Origin: Bacillota bacterium
GTDB taxonomy: Bacteria > Bacillota > Clostridia > Acetivibrionales > DSM-1351
Length of the DNA stretch: 22,175 bases
Reading direction: 5' to 3'
NCBI GenBank assembly: GCA_023392075.1
Contig: JAEVZU010000248.1
Location: 1-22,175 of the forward strand
A program made the position numbers and the translations under genes. Shown here in pieces: positions 1-7,541 of this stretch. The notes below the pieces were generated by a model. That model ran no database searches. It was not told the DNA's origin and saw nothing but the letters and a program-made list of their open reading frames with translations. Position 1 is the stretch's first letter. The number at the start of each line of letters is the position of its first letter.

Positions 1-15
1 CTTCATATTATCTTT

Positions 16-195
16 TTATTTGTCATTACTCTTTGCTTTGGAGAAAACAATCACAAGACCAACTATTCCAATAATCAACCCAATTAATACCCATGGAACA
101 GTAACGTCAATACCGAGACTATTTAAACTACCTGACGCCAATGCTAAAAGTATCCCAAATAAAATTAGTGCAATTCCTTGTATTTGCTTTTTCAT
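16..195 (-). CDS. small two-helix membrane protein, unknown function
   Basis: A 59-residue protein with two hydrophobic stretches, about residues 5-23 and 32-51, joined by a short polar loop and followed by a charged tail ending KAKSNDK. This predicts a small helical-hairpin membrane protein. I chose the ATG at 195 rather than the one at 204 because the AGAAGG ribosome binding site abuts the upstream ATG but lies 9 nt from this one. It follows the DUF2200 gene on the same strand with about 100 bp between them, including an inverted repeat at 246-277. I do not recognise a named family; similar tiny membrane proteins are common in Clostridia and mostly uncharacterised. Confidence 0.6.
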   Translation of the reverse strand: MKKQIQGIALILFGILLALASGSLNSLGIDVTVPWVLIGLIIGIVGLVIVFSKAKSNDK

Positions 196-245
196 GCTTT
201 CCATCCTTCTAAATTCCTGTTTATCTGGCTGTTGTATAACATGCG

Positions 246-277
246 GAATAACTCATTATGCTCATAACAGGTTATTC
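246..277. other. inverted repeat between two minus-strand genes
   Basis: The arms GAATAAC (246-252) and GTTATTC (271-277) are perfect 7-bp complements around an 18-nt loop. The repeat lies between the DUF2200 gene and the small membrane protein gene. It has no T-tract on either side, so it may be an operator or a weak mRNA hairpin rather than a terminator. Function is unknown. Confidence 0.3.
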
Positions 278-298
278 AGGCAAAAGATCAAACAGCAT

Positions 299-649
299 TT
301 ATTCTCTTAATATTTTCTGCATTGTTTTACCTTTAGCTAACTCATCAATTAATTTATCTAAATATCGGATTTGCCGCATTAATTCATCTTCTATTTCTTC
401 GACCCGATATCCGCAAATTACTCCTTTGATCAGTGAAGCATTCGGATTAATATGAGGTGCTTGTTTAAAGAACGTTTCCATATCCACTTCGTTAATTATT
501 TGTTGTTGTAATGAATGTTCATCATAACCGGTAAGCCAAAAAATGATTTCATTTACTTCTTTTCCTGTTCTTCCTTTTTTCTCTGCTTTTTGTATATAGA
601 GAGGATAGATACTTGAAAAAGGCATTGTAAAAATGCGCGGTCTCTCCAT
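299..649 (-). CDS. DUF2200 family protein
   Basis: A 116-residue soluble protein whose whole length matches the DUF2200 pattern as I recall it: an N-terminal RIFTMPFSSIYPLYIQKAEK segment, then KGRT, IIFWLTGY, ETFFKQAP, NPNASLIKGVICGYRVE, and a C-terminal RYLDKLIDELAKGK stretch. Length is normal for the family (about 115 residues). The start is the ATG at 649, which has AGGAGA about 8 nt upstream; an in-frame upstream codon at 682 lies before this site. The biochemical function is unknown. The family is scattered across bacteria as a single-copy accessory gene, so its neighbours say little. A plausible promoter lies at 740-768. Confidence 0.85.
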   Translation of the reverse strand: MERPRIFTMPFSSIYPLYIQKAEKKGRTGKEVNEIIFWLTGYDEHSLQQQIINEVDMETFFKQAPHINPNASLIKGVICGYRVEEIEDELMRQIRYLDKLIDELAKGKTMQKILRE

Positions 650-682
650 TTTGAAATTCTCCTTTGCTTTTATAAAAAACAA

Positions 683-1043
683 TTACACATTAATACTTGG
701 AATCTTATTTACCTGTTTATGTGTGTGCTATATGAGAACATTTTATTGTTCAGCTGTAATAAATTCAAGAATAAACTCTAAAAATCCTAGTATCATTTAC
801 ACTATTCGTTATCATTATTATCGTCTCCACTTACCCTGAAGATACAAAAAACGCTGGTGTCAAATCATGGCTAAAATGTTATTGGATAAAGATAACCTTA
901 CATAAATCTTCAACTTTTTATCAGACACTATATAAATCAGGCACATTCCTTTACATTATATGGATAATCAGCGGTTCACACCTCGACAGGATTAGTCGGT
1001 TACAAACATAATGGAGAGTTTGTAATAATTATTAAACTAATAA
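683..1043. other. gene-free stretch between DUF2200 and CPBP genes
   Basis: About 360 bp with no convincing gene on either strand. It holds the candidate promoter at 740-768 and, at its right edge, an AT-only inverted repeat with 9-bp arms (1025-1033 and 1039-1047) overlapping the stop of the CPBP gene. That repeat might fold in the mRNA but has no GC content and no clear T-tract, so I do not call it a terminator. Confidence 0.5.
740..768 (-). promoter_or_regulatory. putative promoter of the DUF2200 gene
   Basis: On the minus strand TTGAAT (768-763) and TAAAAT (745-740) are separated by 17 bp, as in a sigma-A promoter. This would give a leader of roughly 85 nt before the gene at 649. It is based on sequence only. 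Confidence 0.4.
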
Positions 1044-1844
1044 TTATGCTTGAACTATTCGCCTGTTCTTTTTGTCGTATATCCCCACGGTTACAATTGA
1101 AACAAGAACAATCCCGGCATTTGCGGTAATGGTTCCCGCCCAAGTCATAGTCATGGTGCCAAAGACAGGGGATGCCGCATTGAACATGGTGTGGAATAAT
1201 ACGCACATAAACACACGGCCTTTTCCGGATATTTTGTAGATTGCCCCGTTGAAAAACCGAAACGCAATGAGTTGAACTGCAAACATCCAGAAGTTAATGA
1301 GTCCCTCGCCGTGATTCGTCCCCGGAATGAAGAAGAGAGGAACATGCCATAAAGTCCAAATAATCCCAACAAAAACAGAAGATAAAACAAAGCCATATTT
1401 TTTGTCAAGCTCAGGCTGCAATATGTACATCCAGCCAGATTCCTCCAAGCCACCGATAATAAGATTACCAGGCAGGGAAAGGAAGAACATATAAAATGGA
1501 AGCACCGTTTCGGTGCGGCCTGAAGCTGCAAGATGTATCCCAAAATACAGTGCAAGCCCTGCAATAACGTACAAATATAGAGATATGTTATTTTTGGCGT
1601 AAAAAACAGTTTTCAACCATTCCTTAAAATCAGCTATTTTGTTATTTTTCTTCAGAACGACATATGAAGCAATAGCGGGTGACAAAATATAGATTGCAAA
1701 AGGAATATTCATCCCAAATTGCTTTAACGAGTAAACCCAATTGTGAACCGAATATCCGAATTGTCCAAGAACTATTAAAGCACCTGACACAAGATAGGCT
1801 ATGCAAAATGTTAGCACCGTAAATTGTACTATGATTTTTTTCAC
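1044..1844 (-). CDS. CPBP-family intramembrane metalloprotease homologue
   Basis: A 266-residue polytopic membrane protein. The CPBP/Abi (CAAX protease and bacteriocin-processing) signature is present late in the chain: paired glutamates E134-E135 in EESGW, histidine H167 in WHVP, and H218 with N222 in HTMFN. These residues bind the catalytic metal within the membrane in active family members. The usual EExxxR arginine appears to be methionine here (GWMY instead of GWRG), so activity is uncertain. The start is a GTG at 1844 (codon read as Met), supported by GAGGTGA about 7 nt upstream. Family roles include processing or self-immunity to bacteriocins, and many members are of unknown substrate. 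No peptide bacteriocin gene is seen nearby. Confidence 0.85.
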   Translation of the reverse strand: MKKIIVQFTVLTFCIAYLVSGALIVLGQFGYSVHNWVYSLKQFGMNIPFAIYILSPAIASYVVLKKNNKIADFKEWLKTVFYAKNNISLYLYVIAGLALYFGIHLAASGRTETVLPFYMFFLSLPGNLIIGGLEESGWMYILQPELDKKYGFVLSSVFVGIIWTLWHVPLFFIPGTNHGEGLINFWMFAVQLIAFRFFNGAIYKISGKGRVFMCVLFHTMFNAASPVFGTMTMTWAGTITANAGIVLVSIVTVGIYDKKNRRIVQA

Positions 1845-1972
1845 GATTTCTTCACCTCACATTTTAAAGTATACATTAAATTTTAACGGATGGACACTTT
1901 AGATACATTGGCAAGCATAGCCAGATGAAACTGAAATTTATCGTGATGAAGATTATTCTCATTTTCATATAT

Positions 1973-2824
1973 TTAACTATTTAATTTCTGTAAAATAGTT
2001 TTTATTCTCTCTGTGCAATCAGCTTTTCTGTACTCGTTCTTTTTCCATGAATCTGATAAAGGAAAGTATACGTTATCATTTGCCTTTATCCCCAGATCCC
2101 ACTGACCGTTTTCGTCTTTATTGGTTTCTAGCCAATCCACCACAAAACTAAGTTTTTCTTTTGCTAATTTATATCCAGACAAAATTTCTATCGCTGACAA
2201 ATACCAGCTTGCCTCTTTGGACGCAAGAATATTGGGCAATTTATCTAAAGGTTTGTTATAGACATAATATATTCCACTCGGTTTCGCAATTATGAAATCT
2301 AATAACTGATTTTCTGTTTTTTCCGATAAGACGTCTTGAAGCAAATGAATATGATAAAAATCCGAGAAATCAAGTTCTCTTGTACCTTTGGGTTTTGAGG
2401 AGAACTCGCATATATACGCCTCTAAATAGGCCTCATTATTATAATTACCACTCTCAAATGCTTTATCGATTATATTTGACCAACGTTTTGAGAATTTTAT
2501 TGCCATTTCGTTATCTGGCTCGAATATTCTCACCCACGCTGACAACATAAGTTGTATAAACAGCTCCCAATTATGTGTCTTTTCCCAATAATTATCTATC
2601 TTCCTTTCGCCGCACAAACATGATGTCATACAGTCAACAGCTTTCCGAACAGGTGCATCATTTATGGTAAATCCTAATACTTTTAATCGACGTAAAGCCT
2701 GCTCTGTGGTTAATGGATACCTTTTATTAGGTTGAGATAATGAATGAAAAGATTGCCCCCATGTTCCATCATGATTTTGAAGTTCAATAATTTTTTTAGC
2801 AATTTTACCATCTTTATAATTCAT
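1973..2824 (-). CDS. alpha/alpha-toroid-like protein of unknown function
   Basis: A 283-residue soluble, mostly helical protein without signal peptide or membrane segment. Near the N-terminus is LQNHDGTWG and near the C-terminus NKDENGQWDLG, both resembling the Gln-Gly-Trp repeats of terpene cyclase and prenyltransferase alpha/alpha toroids. The aspartate-rich catalytic motif of squalene-hopene cyclases (DxDD) is not seen, so I do not call it a cyclase. The start at 2824 has AAGGGG 9 nt upstream; the ATG at 2830 is only 3 nt from it. A 14-codon frame with a strong ribosome binding site lies just upstream (2892-2936). Gene order gives no clue to its role. Confidence 0.6.
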   Translation of the reverse strand: MNYKDGKIAKKIIELQNHDGTWGQSFHSLSQPNKRYPLTTEQALRRLKVLGFTINDAPVRKAVDCMTSCLCGERKIDNYWEKTHNWELFIQLMLSAWVRIFEPDNEMAIKFSKRWSNIIDKAFESGNYNNEAYLEAYICEFSSKPKGTRELDFSDFYHIHLLQDVLSEKTENQLLDFIIAKPSGIYYVYNKPLDKLPNILASKEASWYLSAIEILSGYKLAKEKLSFVVDWLETNKDENGQWDLGIKANDNVYFPLSDSWKKNEYRKADCTERIKTILQKLNS

Positions 2825-2891
2825 TTTCATATTCCCCTTGAACACGGTTATATAATTAACTATTATTAATTGCATAAGTTATGTGAATTTT

Positions 2892-2936
2892 TTATTTTCC
2901 TAATAAATATAATATCGAACAAAAATGTTTTTTCAT
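2892..2936 (-). CDS. possible 14-residue leader peptide or gene remnant
   Basis: An ATG at 2936 has a textbook GGGAGG six bases upstream and reads MKKHFCSILYLLGK before a TAA. It looks like the beginning of a signal peptide cut short. A TATAAT-like sequence lies upstream (about 2983-2988 on the minus strand) with a poor -35. It could be a translated leader for the toroid-like gene, a truncated gene, or chance. Only the quality of the ribosome binding site argues for translation. Confidence 0.3.
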   Translation of the reverse strand: MKKHFCSILYLLGK

Positions 2937-3003
2937 AGGATTCCTCCCGGTAAAGCTACAGAATCTCTCCAGGCACCATAAACATTATACCAAGTTCAGA
3001 TGT

Positions 3004-3732
3004 CTATGCCTTCATCACTGCCCTGATAATTCCTAATACCGCTAAATGTAACGGATAATAGATATAAAAAAACCATTTCATGCCCTTCAATTTTCCACGT
3101 TGACCATTATAAAGGTATAGCACAGGAGCGACGATTATGATTGCAAATTGATACACACTCCACCATGAGGTCAAAAAACAATAAACAAATGCATAACACC
3201 AACCAATAACTACCATCCAAATCATTTGTTTTTTGAAGTTACCATAGTTCATATCCATAACGAGCGGCAGGGCTACACATACCCACGACCAATCAGAGGG
3301 TATAGATGCAATAATACACAGCACTATCAGTAATGCTTTTAACCAGTTGCTGAAACGTTTGCTATGGTATATCAAAAGCGATAACAATCCAAACGATAGA
3401 CCCCATAAAACCGACGTAGTATCCACAATACCCTTGCTGAAATCAAAAAAATACGGATGATTGAAGCAGAACGCGTATGCAAAATGAGATATTGCGGCCA
3501 AAATTAATAATCTGGCGAGATATTTTTTTATATTTTTAGTATGATAGTATCCCTCAACAATAAAGTAAGCCATAATGGGAAATGCAAGTCTGCCTATCAT
3601 ATGCAGTATTTCCGTTGCCGCCGATTCAAGCGGAAGCAGAATCCAGGTGACATGATCAATTGTCATTGCAACAATTGCAATTAGCTTTAATCCATTTGCA
3701 TTTATACTGGTTACATTACTTTTTGATTCCAT
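3004..3732 (-). CDS. TraX family membrane protein
   Basis: A 242-residue polytopic membrane protein. The opening block (NGLKLIAIVAMTIDHVTWIL, then IGRLAFPIMAYFIVEGYYHT) matches the TraX family, named for the F-plasmid factor needed for N-terminal acetylation of pilin. Chromosomal copies in Firmicutes are common, and no conjugation genes are seen here, so a role in pilin acetylation should not be inferred. The conserved Asp-His after the first helix (TIDH) is shared with acyltransferase-like TraX proteins. The start at 3732 has GGGAGA about 10 nt upstream; the further upstream TTG at 3750 overlaps that site. Roughly seven to eight hydrophobic segments follow. Confidence 0.85.
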   Translation of the reverse strand: MESKSNVTSINANGLKLIAIVAMTIDHVTWILLPLESAATEILHMIGRLAFPIMAYFIVEGYYHTKNIKKYLARLLILAAISHFAYAFCFNHPYFFDFSKGIVDTTSVLWGLSFGLLSLLIYHSKRFSNWLKALLIVLCIIASIPSDWSWVCVALPLVMDMNYGNFKKQMIWMVVIGWCYAFVYCFLTSWWSVYQFAIIIVAPVLYLYNGQRGKLKGMKWFFYIYYPLHLAVLGIIRAVMKA

Positions 3733-3970
3733 ATAGGTATATTCTCCCAATGCAAATAATCGGCAGTTGAAGACTGTCCGCCCTGTATATAGGTAAGATT
3801 ATACGGATAACAGTCAGGTTTATATTCTAAACTGGCATACACCACTCTATTATTTTATATTATTATGCTATAAAATGGAATATCAGCCATAATGTATACT
3901 CCATTCTTGTAAACCATGCGTAAGCAATGCCGTTTTCTTGGTCGATTCGATACGGATAATTTGCTTTCAT
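3712..3970 (-). pseudogene. possible decayed gene in the TraX upstream region
   Basis: Two short minus-strand frames lie head to tail. The first (3863-3970) begins with ATG after GGGAGAAAG and reads MKANYPYRIDQENGIAYAWF before ending after 35 codons in a hydrophobic stretch. The second (about 3712-3850) is in another frame, is open for about 45 codons and reads VVYASLEYKPDCYPYNLTYI and onward, overlapping the TraX start. Both have protein-like composition, so they may be halves of one frameshifted gene. No family is recognised. A weak promoter (TTGATT, 17 bp, TTTTAT) lies upstream near 3990-4020. Chance open frames remain possible. Confidence 0.3.
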
Positions 3971-4126
3971 AATTCTTTCTCCCTGTGTTTATAAAACAGA
4001 TTACTCCACCAAAAATCAACAAACCTTTAAACCTTCTCCAATAGTCAAACTACCGCTGCATGCCTGAGGGTACAAAAAAGCTACCATCCCCCCGGCATCC
4101 CTTGGAAGTGGGTTACATTCGGTGTA
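3971..4126. other. remainder of gene-free stretch before the amidohydrolase end
   Basis: Together with the preceding entry this fills the gap of about 390 bp between the TraX start and the amidohydrolase stop. It contains a GC-rich patch followed on the minus strand by TTTTTT (near 4075-4100), but I could not find complementary arms, so no terminator is called. Confidence 0.4.
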
Positions 4127-4939
4127 CTATTTGTCCAAGGCTAAAATATTTCTCGCATTCAGACTATAGATATGCTCCTTTATATTATCAGACAGATTCA
4201 ACTGTTCAATTCTGTCAAGCTGTTCGTCAATGCTTGCATAAGGTGTATCCGTACCGAAAACAATATGTTCATAACCGAAAGAGTCTATTGCCTGCTTAAT
4301 ATCACTGCCCTGAATTCTCTTGGAGCTTGAAGTATCAAAGTAGACATTTTTTAGATTTACGCCACTTTCTCTGAAAAGGTCTGTGCCGGTCAAATGCCCG
4401 ATAATGAACACCGCGTTTTGGTTTTCCCCAATAAAGCGCAGCAGCTTCAGGGCTTCTTTTTTTGAATATAAATGAATGAAAACCGGCAATTTATTGGAAG
4501 AGGCAATATCGGAAAGATTTTTAAATTCCATACCGTCAATCCTGAATGGATTCCATGCCTGATGCAGTTTGATTCCCTTGGGCCGATATGTTTGAATACT
4601 ATTTTCCAAATTGTTCATGTGTCCTGCATCAAGCGGGTTTACCCAGAGAAACTGGATAATCAGCTCAGGGAGCCGGTTCTTCAATTCGCAGACAAATTGA
4701 TTGCCGTCGCCGTTATCTTTGAAAAAATGATTATAAGCCATTCGGTTCATCCGGTTCATCATATAAATGCTGTCGGGCTTCTGTTTAAAAGGCATACCCG
4801 GCGGCTCCCTGAGATTTTGGATGTTCTTGGGGCTTGTACATAAAGCAATTTTCTCTATATTGTACTTTTCGGCCATACTTTTTATGGAATCTACTGTGCC
4901 GTAATTGCCTGCCGCATGGGCGTGAATATCAATCAACAT
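4127..4939 (-). CDS. amidohydrolase family 2 metal-dependent hydrolase
   Basis: A 270-residue TIM-barrel hydrolase of the amidohydrolase-2 type (COG2159-like). Metal and active-site residues are in the expected order: H6 and H8 in the N-terminal IDIHAH, H126 in GIKLHQ, H156 in FIHLY, H182 in IIGHLT, and D231 in FGTDTPY. The family includes decarboxylases and hydrolases of lactones and amides, so the substrate is open. The start at 4939 has GGAGGT five bases upstream; an earlier in-frame ATG at 4957 lies before that site. It follows the chemoreceptor gene by 65 bp on the same strand, so it could be the last gene of the sugar-use train, where a lactone or sugar-derived substrate would make sense. 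That link is inference. Confidence 0.8.
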   Translation of the reverse strand: MLIDIHAHAAGNYGTVDSIKSMAEKYNIEKIALCTSPKNIQNLREPPGMPFKQKPDSIYMMNRMNRMAYNHFFKDNGDGNQFVCELKNRLPELIIQFLWVNPLDAGHMNNLENSIQTYRPKGIKLHQAWNPFRIDGMEFKNLSDIASSNKLPVFIHLYSKKEALKLLRFIGENQNAVFIIGHLTGTDLFRESGVNLKNVYFDTSSSKRIQGSDIKQAIDSFGYEHIVFGTDTPYASIDEQLDRIEQLNLSDNIKEHIYSLNARNILALDK

Positions 4940-5004
4940 AAATACCTCCGCATACACACTATCTATTGATTATACTACGTTTTTCCGGAAAAGCGAATGA
5001 GCAG

Positions 5005-7125
5005 TTAATCATCCAGCTTGAACTGCTCCATTACCGATACAAGGTTTTGGGCTAACGCATCCAAGCTCTTAGCTGTTTTATCCATCTCGTCAATTGAGTT
5101 TATCTGTTCCTGGGTGGAAGCTGCTGCCTCCTCTGTGGAGGCAGCTGTCTGCTCCGATACAACAGATATACTTTCCATACTGGACATAACCTGCTCTTTG
5201 AACTTATCCAAATCATTGACAATCCCCGACATCATACCTATATTGGTTGTCAGCAAATCTGTGGCTTTATTGATTTCCGAAAATACCTGAGTTGTTTCTC
5301 CAACCATATCACTTTGCTCTTTTATGGTCAGATCCGCTCTGCGAACCATATCGGTGGAGCTTTGCGTTTGATTTAGTATCTTTGCTACAAGAGATTGAAT
5401 TTCTTTCGTAAAGCTGTCTGACTGTTCGGCAAGCTTTCCGACCTCTTCTGCTACCACAGCAAAGCCCTTTCCCGAGTCTCCCGCCCTTGCTGCTTCTATT
5501 GCAGCATTTAAAGCCAACAAATTAGTCTGACCTGCAATTGTTTTTAACATAGCCGTAATATTTTCTATGCCTTTAACATATTGGTTCAGTTTACCCATTT
5601 CCATTACAACATTTTCAGTGATCCGATTTGTTTCAATCGCCTGTTTCTTAAGCAAATCCATCGTCTTGATTCCGTTTGAGGTCATACCTCTGACATCCTC
5701 TGAGGTACTCCCCATCACCTTTGTGCTTTCTACTGCATTGTTAATTTTAGCCGCCAGCCGGACAACATTCTCAACACTGCTTTCAACTTCCAATGCCTGT
5801 CTGGAAGAACCTGCAGCCACTTCTTCTATGGCTTGTGCAATCTGTGAGGAAGCTCTTGCCGACTCCCGGGATATTGCCAGCATCTTATTTGATGAGGTTT
5901 TAACCTGGCTTGCTGCCTCCTTGCTTTGGATTACAAGATTTTTGATCTGAGAAAGCATTTTACTGAAACCCTCTGCCAGTTTACCGATTTCATCGGCTCT
6001 GTCAGATTGGATAATAACTCTCAAATCTCCCTTTTCAATACTTCCCATATTGTCCATAAGCTTTTGCAAGGCCCTGGTTATAGACAGGGAAAACAGGATT
6101 CCTATCAGTATGGAAAATATAATCAGAATTACTCCAAGAAATGCAACCCTTAGCTGGATATTCTTTGTTATGGCTGCAATCTCACTCATGGGCATTGCCG
6201 TGACGAATATCCAGCCTGTTGTCTTTGATTTTGTAAAGGAGACGATATAGCTCTCTTCTTTATATTTCTGGACAAACACCGAAGTTTCTCTTTCTTTTGA
6301 GTATTCCAGGGACTTTTGAAGCAAAGTGTTGGTATCCAGCCTTGCATCTTCCTTTGATATTTTTTCGGTCTTTCCTGTAATGATCCGCTGGTTATTGGTT
6401 ATGACATAAGAGCGTGCATTTTTTCCCACGTGCACGCTGGATAAAATGTCCTGGAATGCGTTTTCTTTAATATCCAGTAAAATAATTCCGCTGATTCCTT
6501 TGCTGTCATAATTTTTTAACGCCTTTCCGTATGAAAGCACATACTCTTTATTATAGGATGAGGGGAGTCCTTCATTGTGTTCATTGAGCCAAACCCCTTT
6601 CTCCGACTCTGATATCGTTTTAAACCATTTTGTCTGTGCCAGTTTCATTTCTTTGGAAAGAAAAGCCGGATATCCCAACGCATCACCATTACTTTTAATT
6701 ATAACGCCGCTGTTAATTACCTCCGGATAGTTGGCTGATATATTCTGAATTACTTTCATCGCATTGGCAGAACTTGAACCATTATGGCTTTTCCCATTTA
6801 TATAATCCGTGGCCGCAGGATCAAACGTAATTTGGTTTATGTATCCTTGTTCAATTTGTTTCAAGGTTATTTCATAATAGTTCAGCGTCTGTGCGGTCGC
6901 ATTGGACAAATTCACTTTTGCGTTACTTATAAGATCGGAGTTTGATGTACTTACTGCTATATAGGCAACCAGAAATACAGGAAAAACAATCAATATTACA
7001 AAAATTGAGACTAATTTAATCTTTAAGCTGTTGAAGTTAATATGAAAAGTAAATGGTCTCCGATTTTTTCTTTTGCCGGCTTTAATTTCTTTGTATGCAT
7101 CAATCTGTTGTAAGGACCTTTTCAT
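5005..7125 (-). CDS. methyl-accepting chemotaxis protein with dCache-like sensor
   Basis: A 706-residue transmembrane chemoreceptor. Order: cytoplasmic start, first helix (about 37-59), large extracellular sensor (about 60-320) with the size and layout of a double Cache domain, second helix (about 326-348), HAMP (about 349-402), and a long coiled-coil signalling domain with the conserved hairpin tip GQTNLLALNAAIEAARAGD at about 532-550. It should control CheA kinase at receptor arrays. No C-terminal CheR-tethering pentapeptide is visible (ends KLDD). The start at 7125 has GGGGAG about 8 nt upstream. The 215-bp MITE ends only 34 bp upstream of this start and may have separated the gene from its original 5' end. 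Position after a sugar importer suggests it senses the same or a related ligand (inference). Confidence 0.93.
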   Translation of the reverse strand: MKRSLQQIDAYKEIKAGKRKNRRPFTFHINFNSLKIKLVSIFVILIVFPVFLVAYIAVSTSNSDLISNAKVNLSNATAQTLNYYEITLKQIEQGYINQITFDPAATDYINGKSHNGSSSANAMKVIQNISANYPEVINSGVIIKSNGDALGYPAFLSKEMKLAQTKWFKTISESEKGVWLNEHNEGLPSSYNKEYVLSYGKALKNYDSKGISGIILLDIKENAFQDILSSVHVGKNARSYVITNNQRIITGKTEKISKEDARLDTNTLLQKSLEYSKERETSVFVQKYKEESYIVSFTKSKTTGWIFVTAMPMSEIAAITKNIQLRVAFLGVILIIFSILIGILFSLSITRALQKLMDNMGSIEKGDLRVIIQSDRADEIGKLAEGFSKMLSQIKNLVIQSKEAASQVKTSSNKMLAISRESARASSQIAQAIEEVAAGSSRQALEVESSVENVVRLAAKINNAVESTKVMGSTSEDVRGMTSNGIKTMDLLKKQAIETNRITENVVMEMGKLNQYVKGIENITAMLKTIAGQTNLLALNAAIEAARAGDSGKGFAVVAEEVGKLAEQSDSFTKEIQSLVAKILNQTQSSTDMVRRADLTIKEQSDMVGETTQVFSEINKATDLLTTNIGMMSGIVNDLDKFKEQVMSSMESISVVSEQTAASTEEAAASTQEQINSIDEMDKTAKSLDALAQNLVSVMEQFKLDD

Positions 7126-7157
7126 AACAGTTTCTCCCCTCATTGTTTTCCTTTGGG

Positions 7158-7376
7158 TACCCTCTATCGACAATGTACAATACGTTTTTGAGTGGTTAAT
7201 TTGCCTTGCCGCAAGCCAAATTATCTCACTCAAAAATCGCCGATCTCACTCTGAGATATTTGGGCAATTTTCGAGGAGGATGGATGCAGCCTTGCTGACG
7301 CAAGGCAAGGACGACGACAAAGAAAAGCGGCAAAATAGCCGGCGTGAGGAGTGTTATACATTGTCAATAGAGGGTA
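7158..7376. mobile_element. 215-bp MITE with TA target duplication (IS630/Tc1-mariner type)
   Basis: The terminal inverted repeats are CCCTCTATCGACAATGTA (7160-7177) and TACATTGTCAATAGAGGG (7357-7374), differing at one of 18 positions, with weaker matching for 6 bp more. TA dinucleotides flank both ends (7158-7159, 7375-7376), the target duplication of IS630/Tc1-mariner elements. Inside are nested hairpins: a long stem with arms about 7184-7210 and 7211-7237, a perfect ATCTCA/TGAGAT hairpin (7243-7257), and a CCTTGC/GCAAGG hairpin (7290-7305). There is no transposase, so it must be mobilised in trans. No second copy lies in this window. Its GC-rich right interior differs in composition from the AT-rich flanks. 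Confidence 0.8.
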
Positions 7377-7411
7377 TAAAAGAAAGTAATAGATTTTACG
7401 TTCCGGGACAT
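7364..7411 (-). pseudogene. possible original 5' end of the chemoreceptor gene, cut by the MITE
   Basis: On the minus strand AAGGAGGAG (7430-7422) precedes an ATG at 7411 by 10 nt. The frame reads MSRNVKSITFFY and then enters the MITE terminal repeat, where it stops. If the element and one TA copy are removed, the frame continues without a stop as TQRKTMRGETV into the chemoreceptor start at 7125. This is visible directly in the sequence; whether that ATG was the real start before insertion is inference, as a frame match has about a one-in-three chance of occurring at random. Confidence 0.45.
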
Positions 7412-7541
7412 ATAATAAAATCTCCTCCTTACAAATAAATTATTGTGCGGAAGAGATATTATTTAAAAATTATTCAGTATCAAAAACACATCTATATTAT
7501 TCAAACTAAAGAGCACCATTGTCTTTAATTAAATTTGCCAT

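Noticed and set aside
4063..4082. CTGAGGGTACAAAA-like string similar to sequences near 836 and 20718
   Set aside because: Three loose matches of about 15 bp do not share symmetry or context, so they are likely chance in AT-rich DNA.
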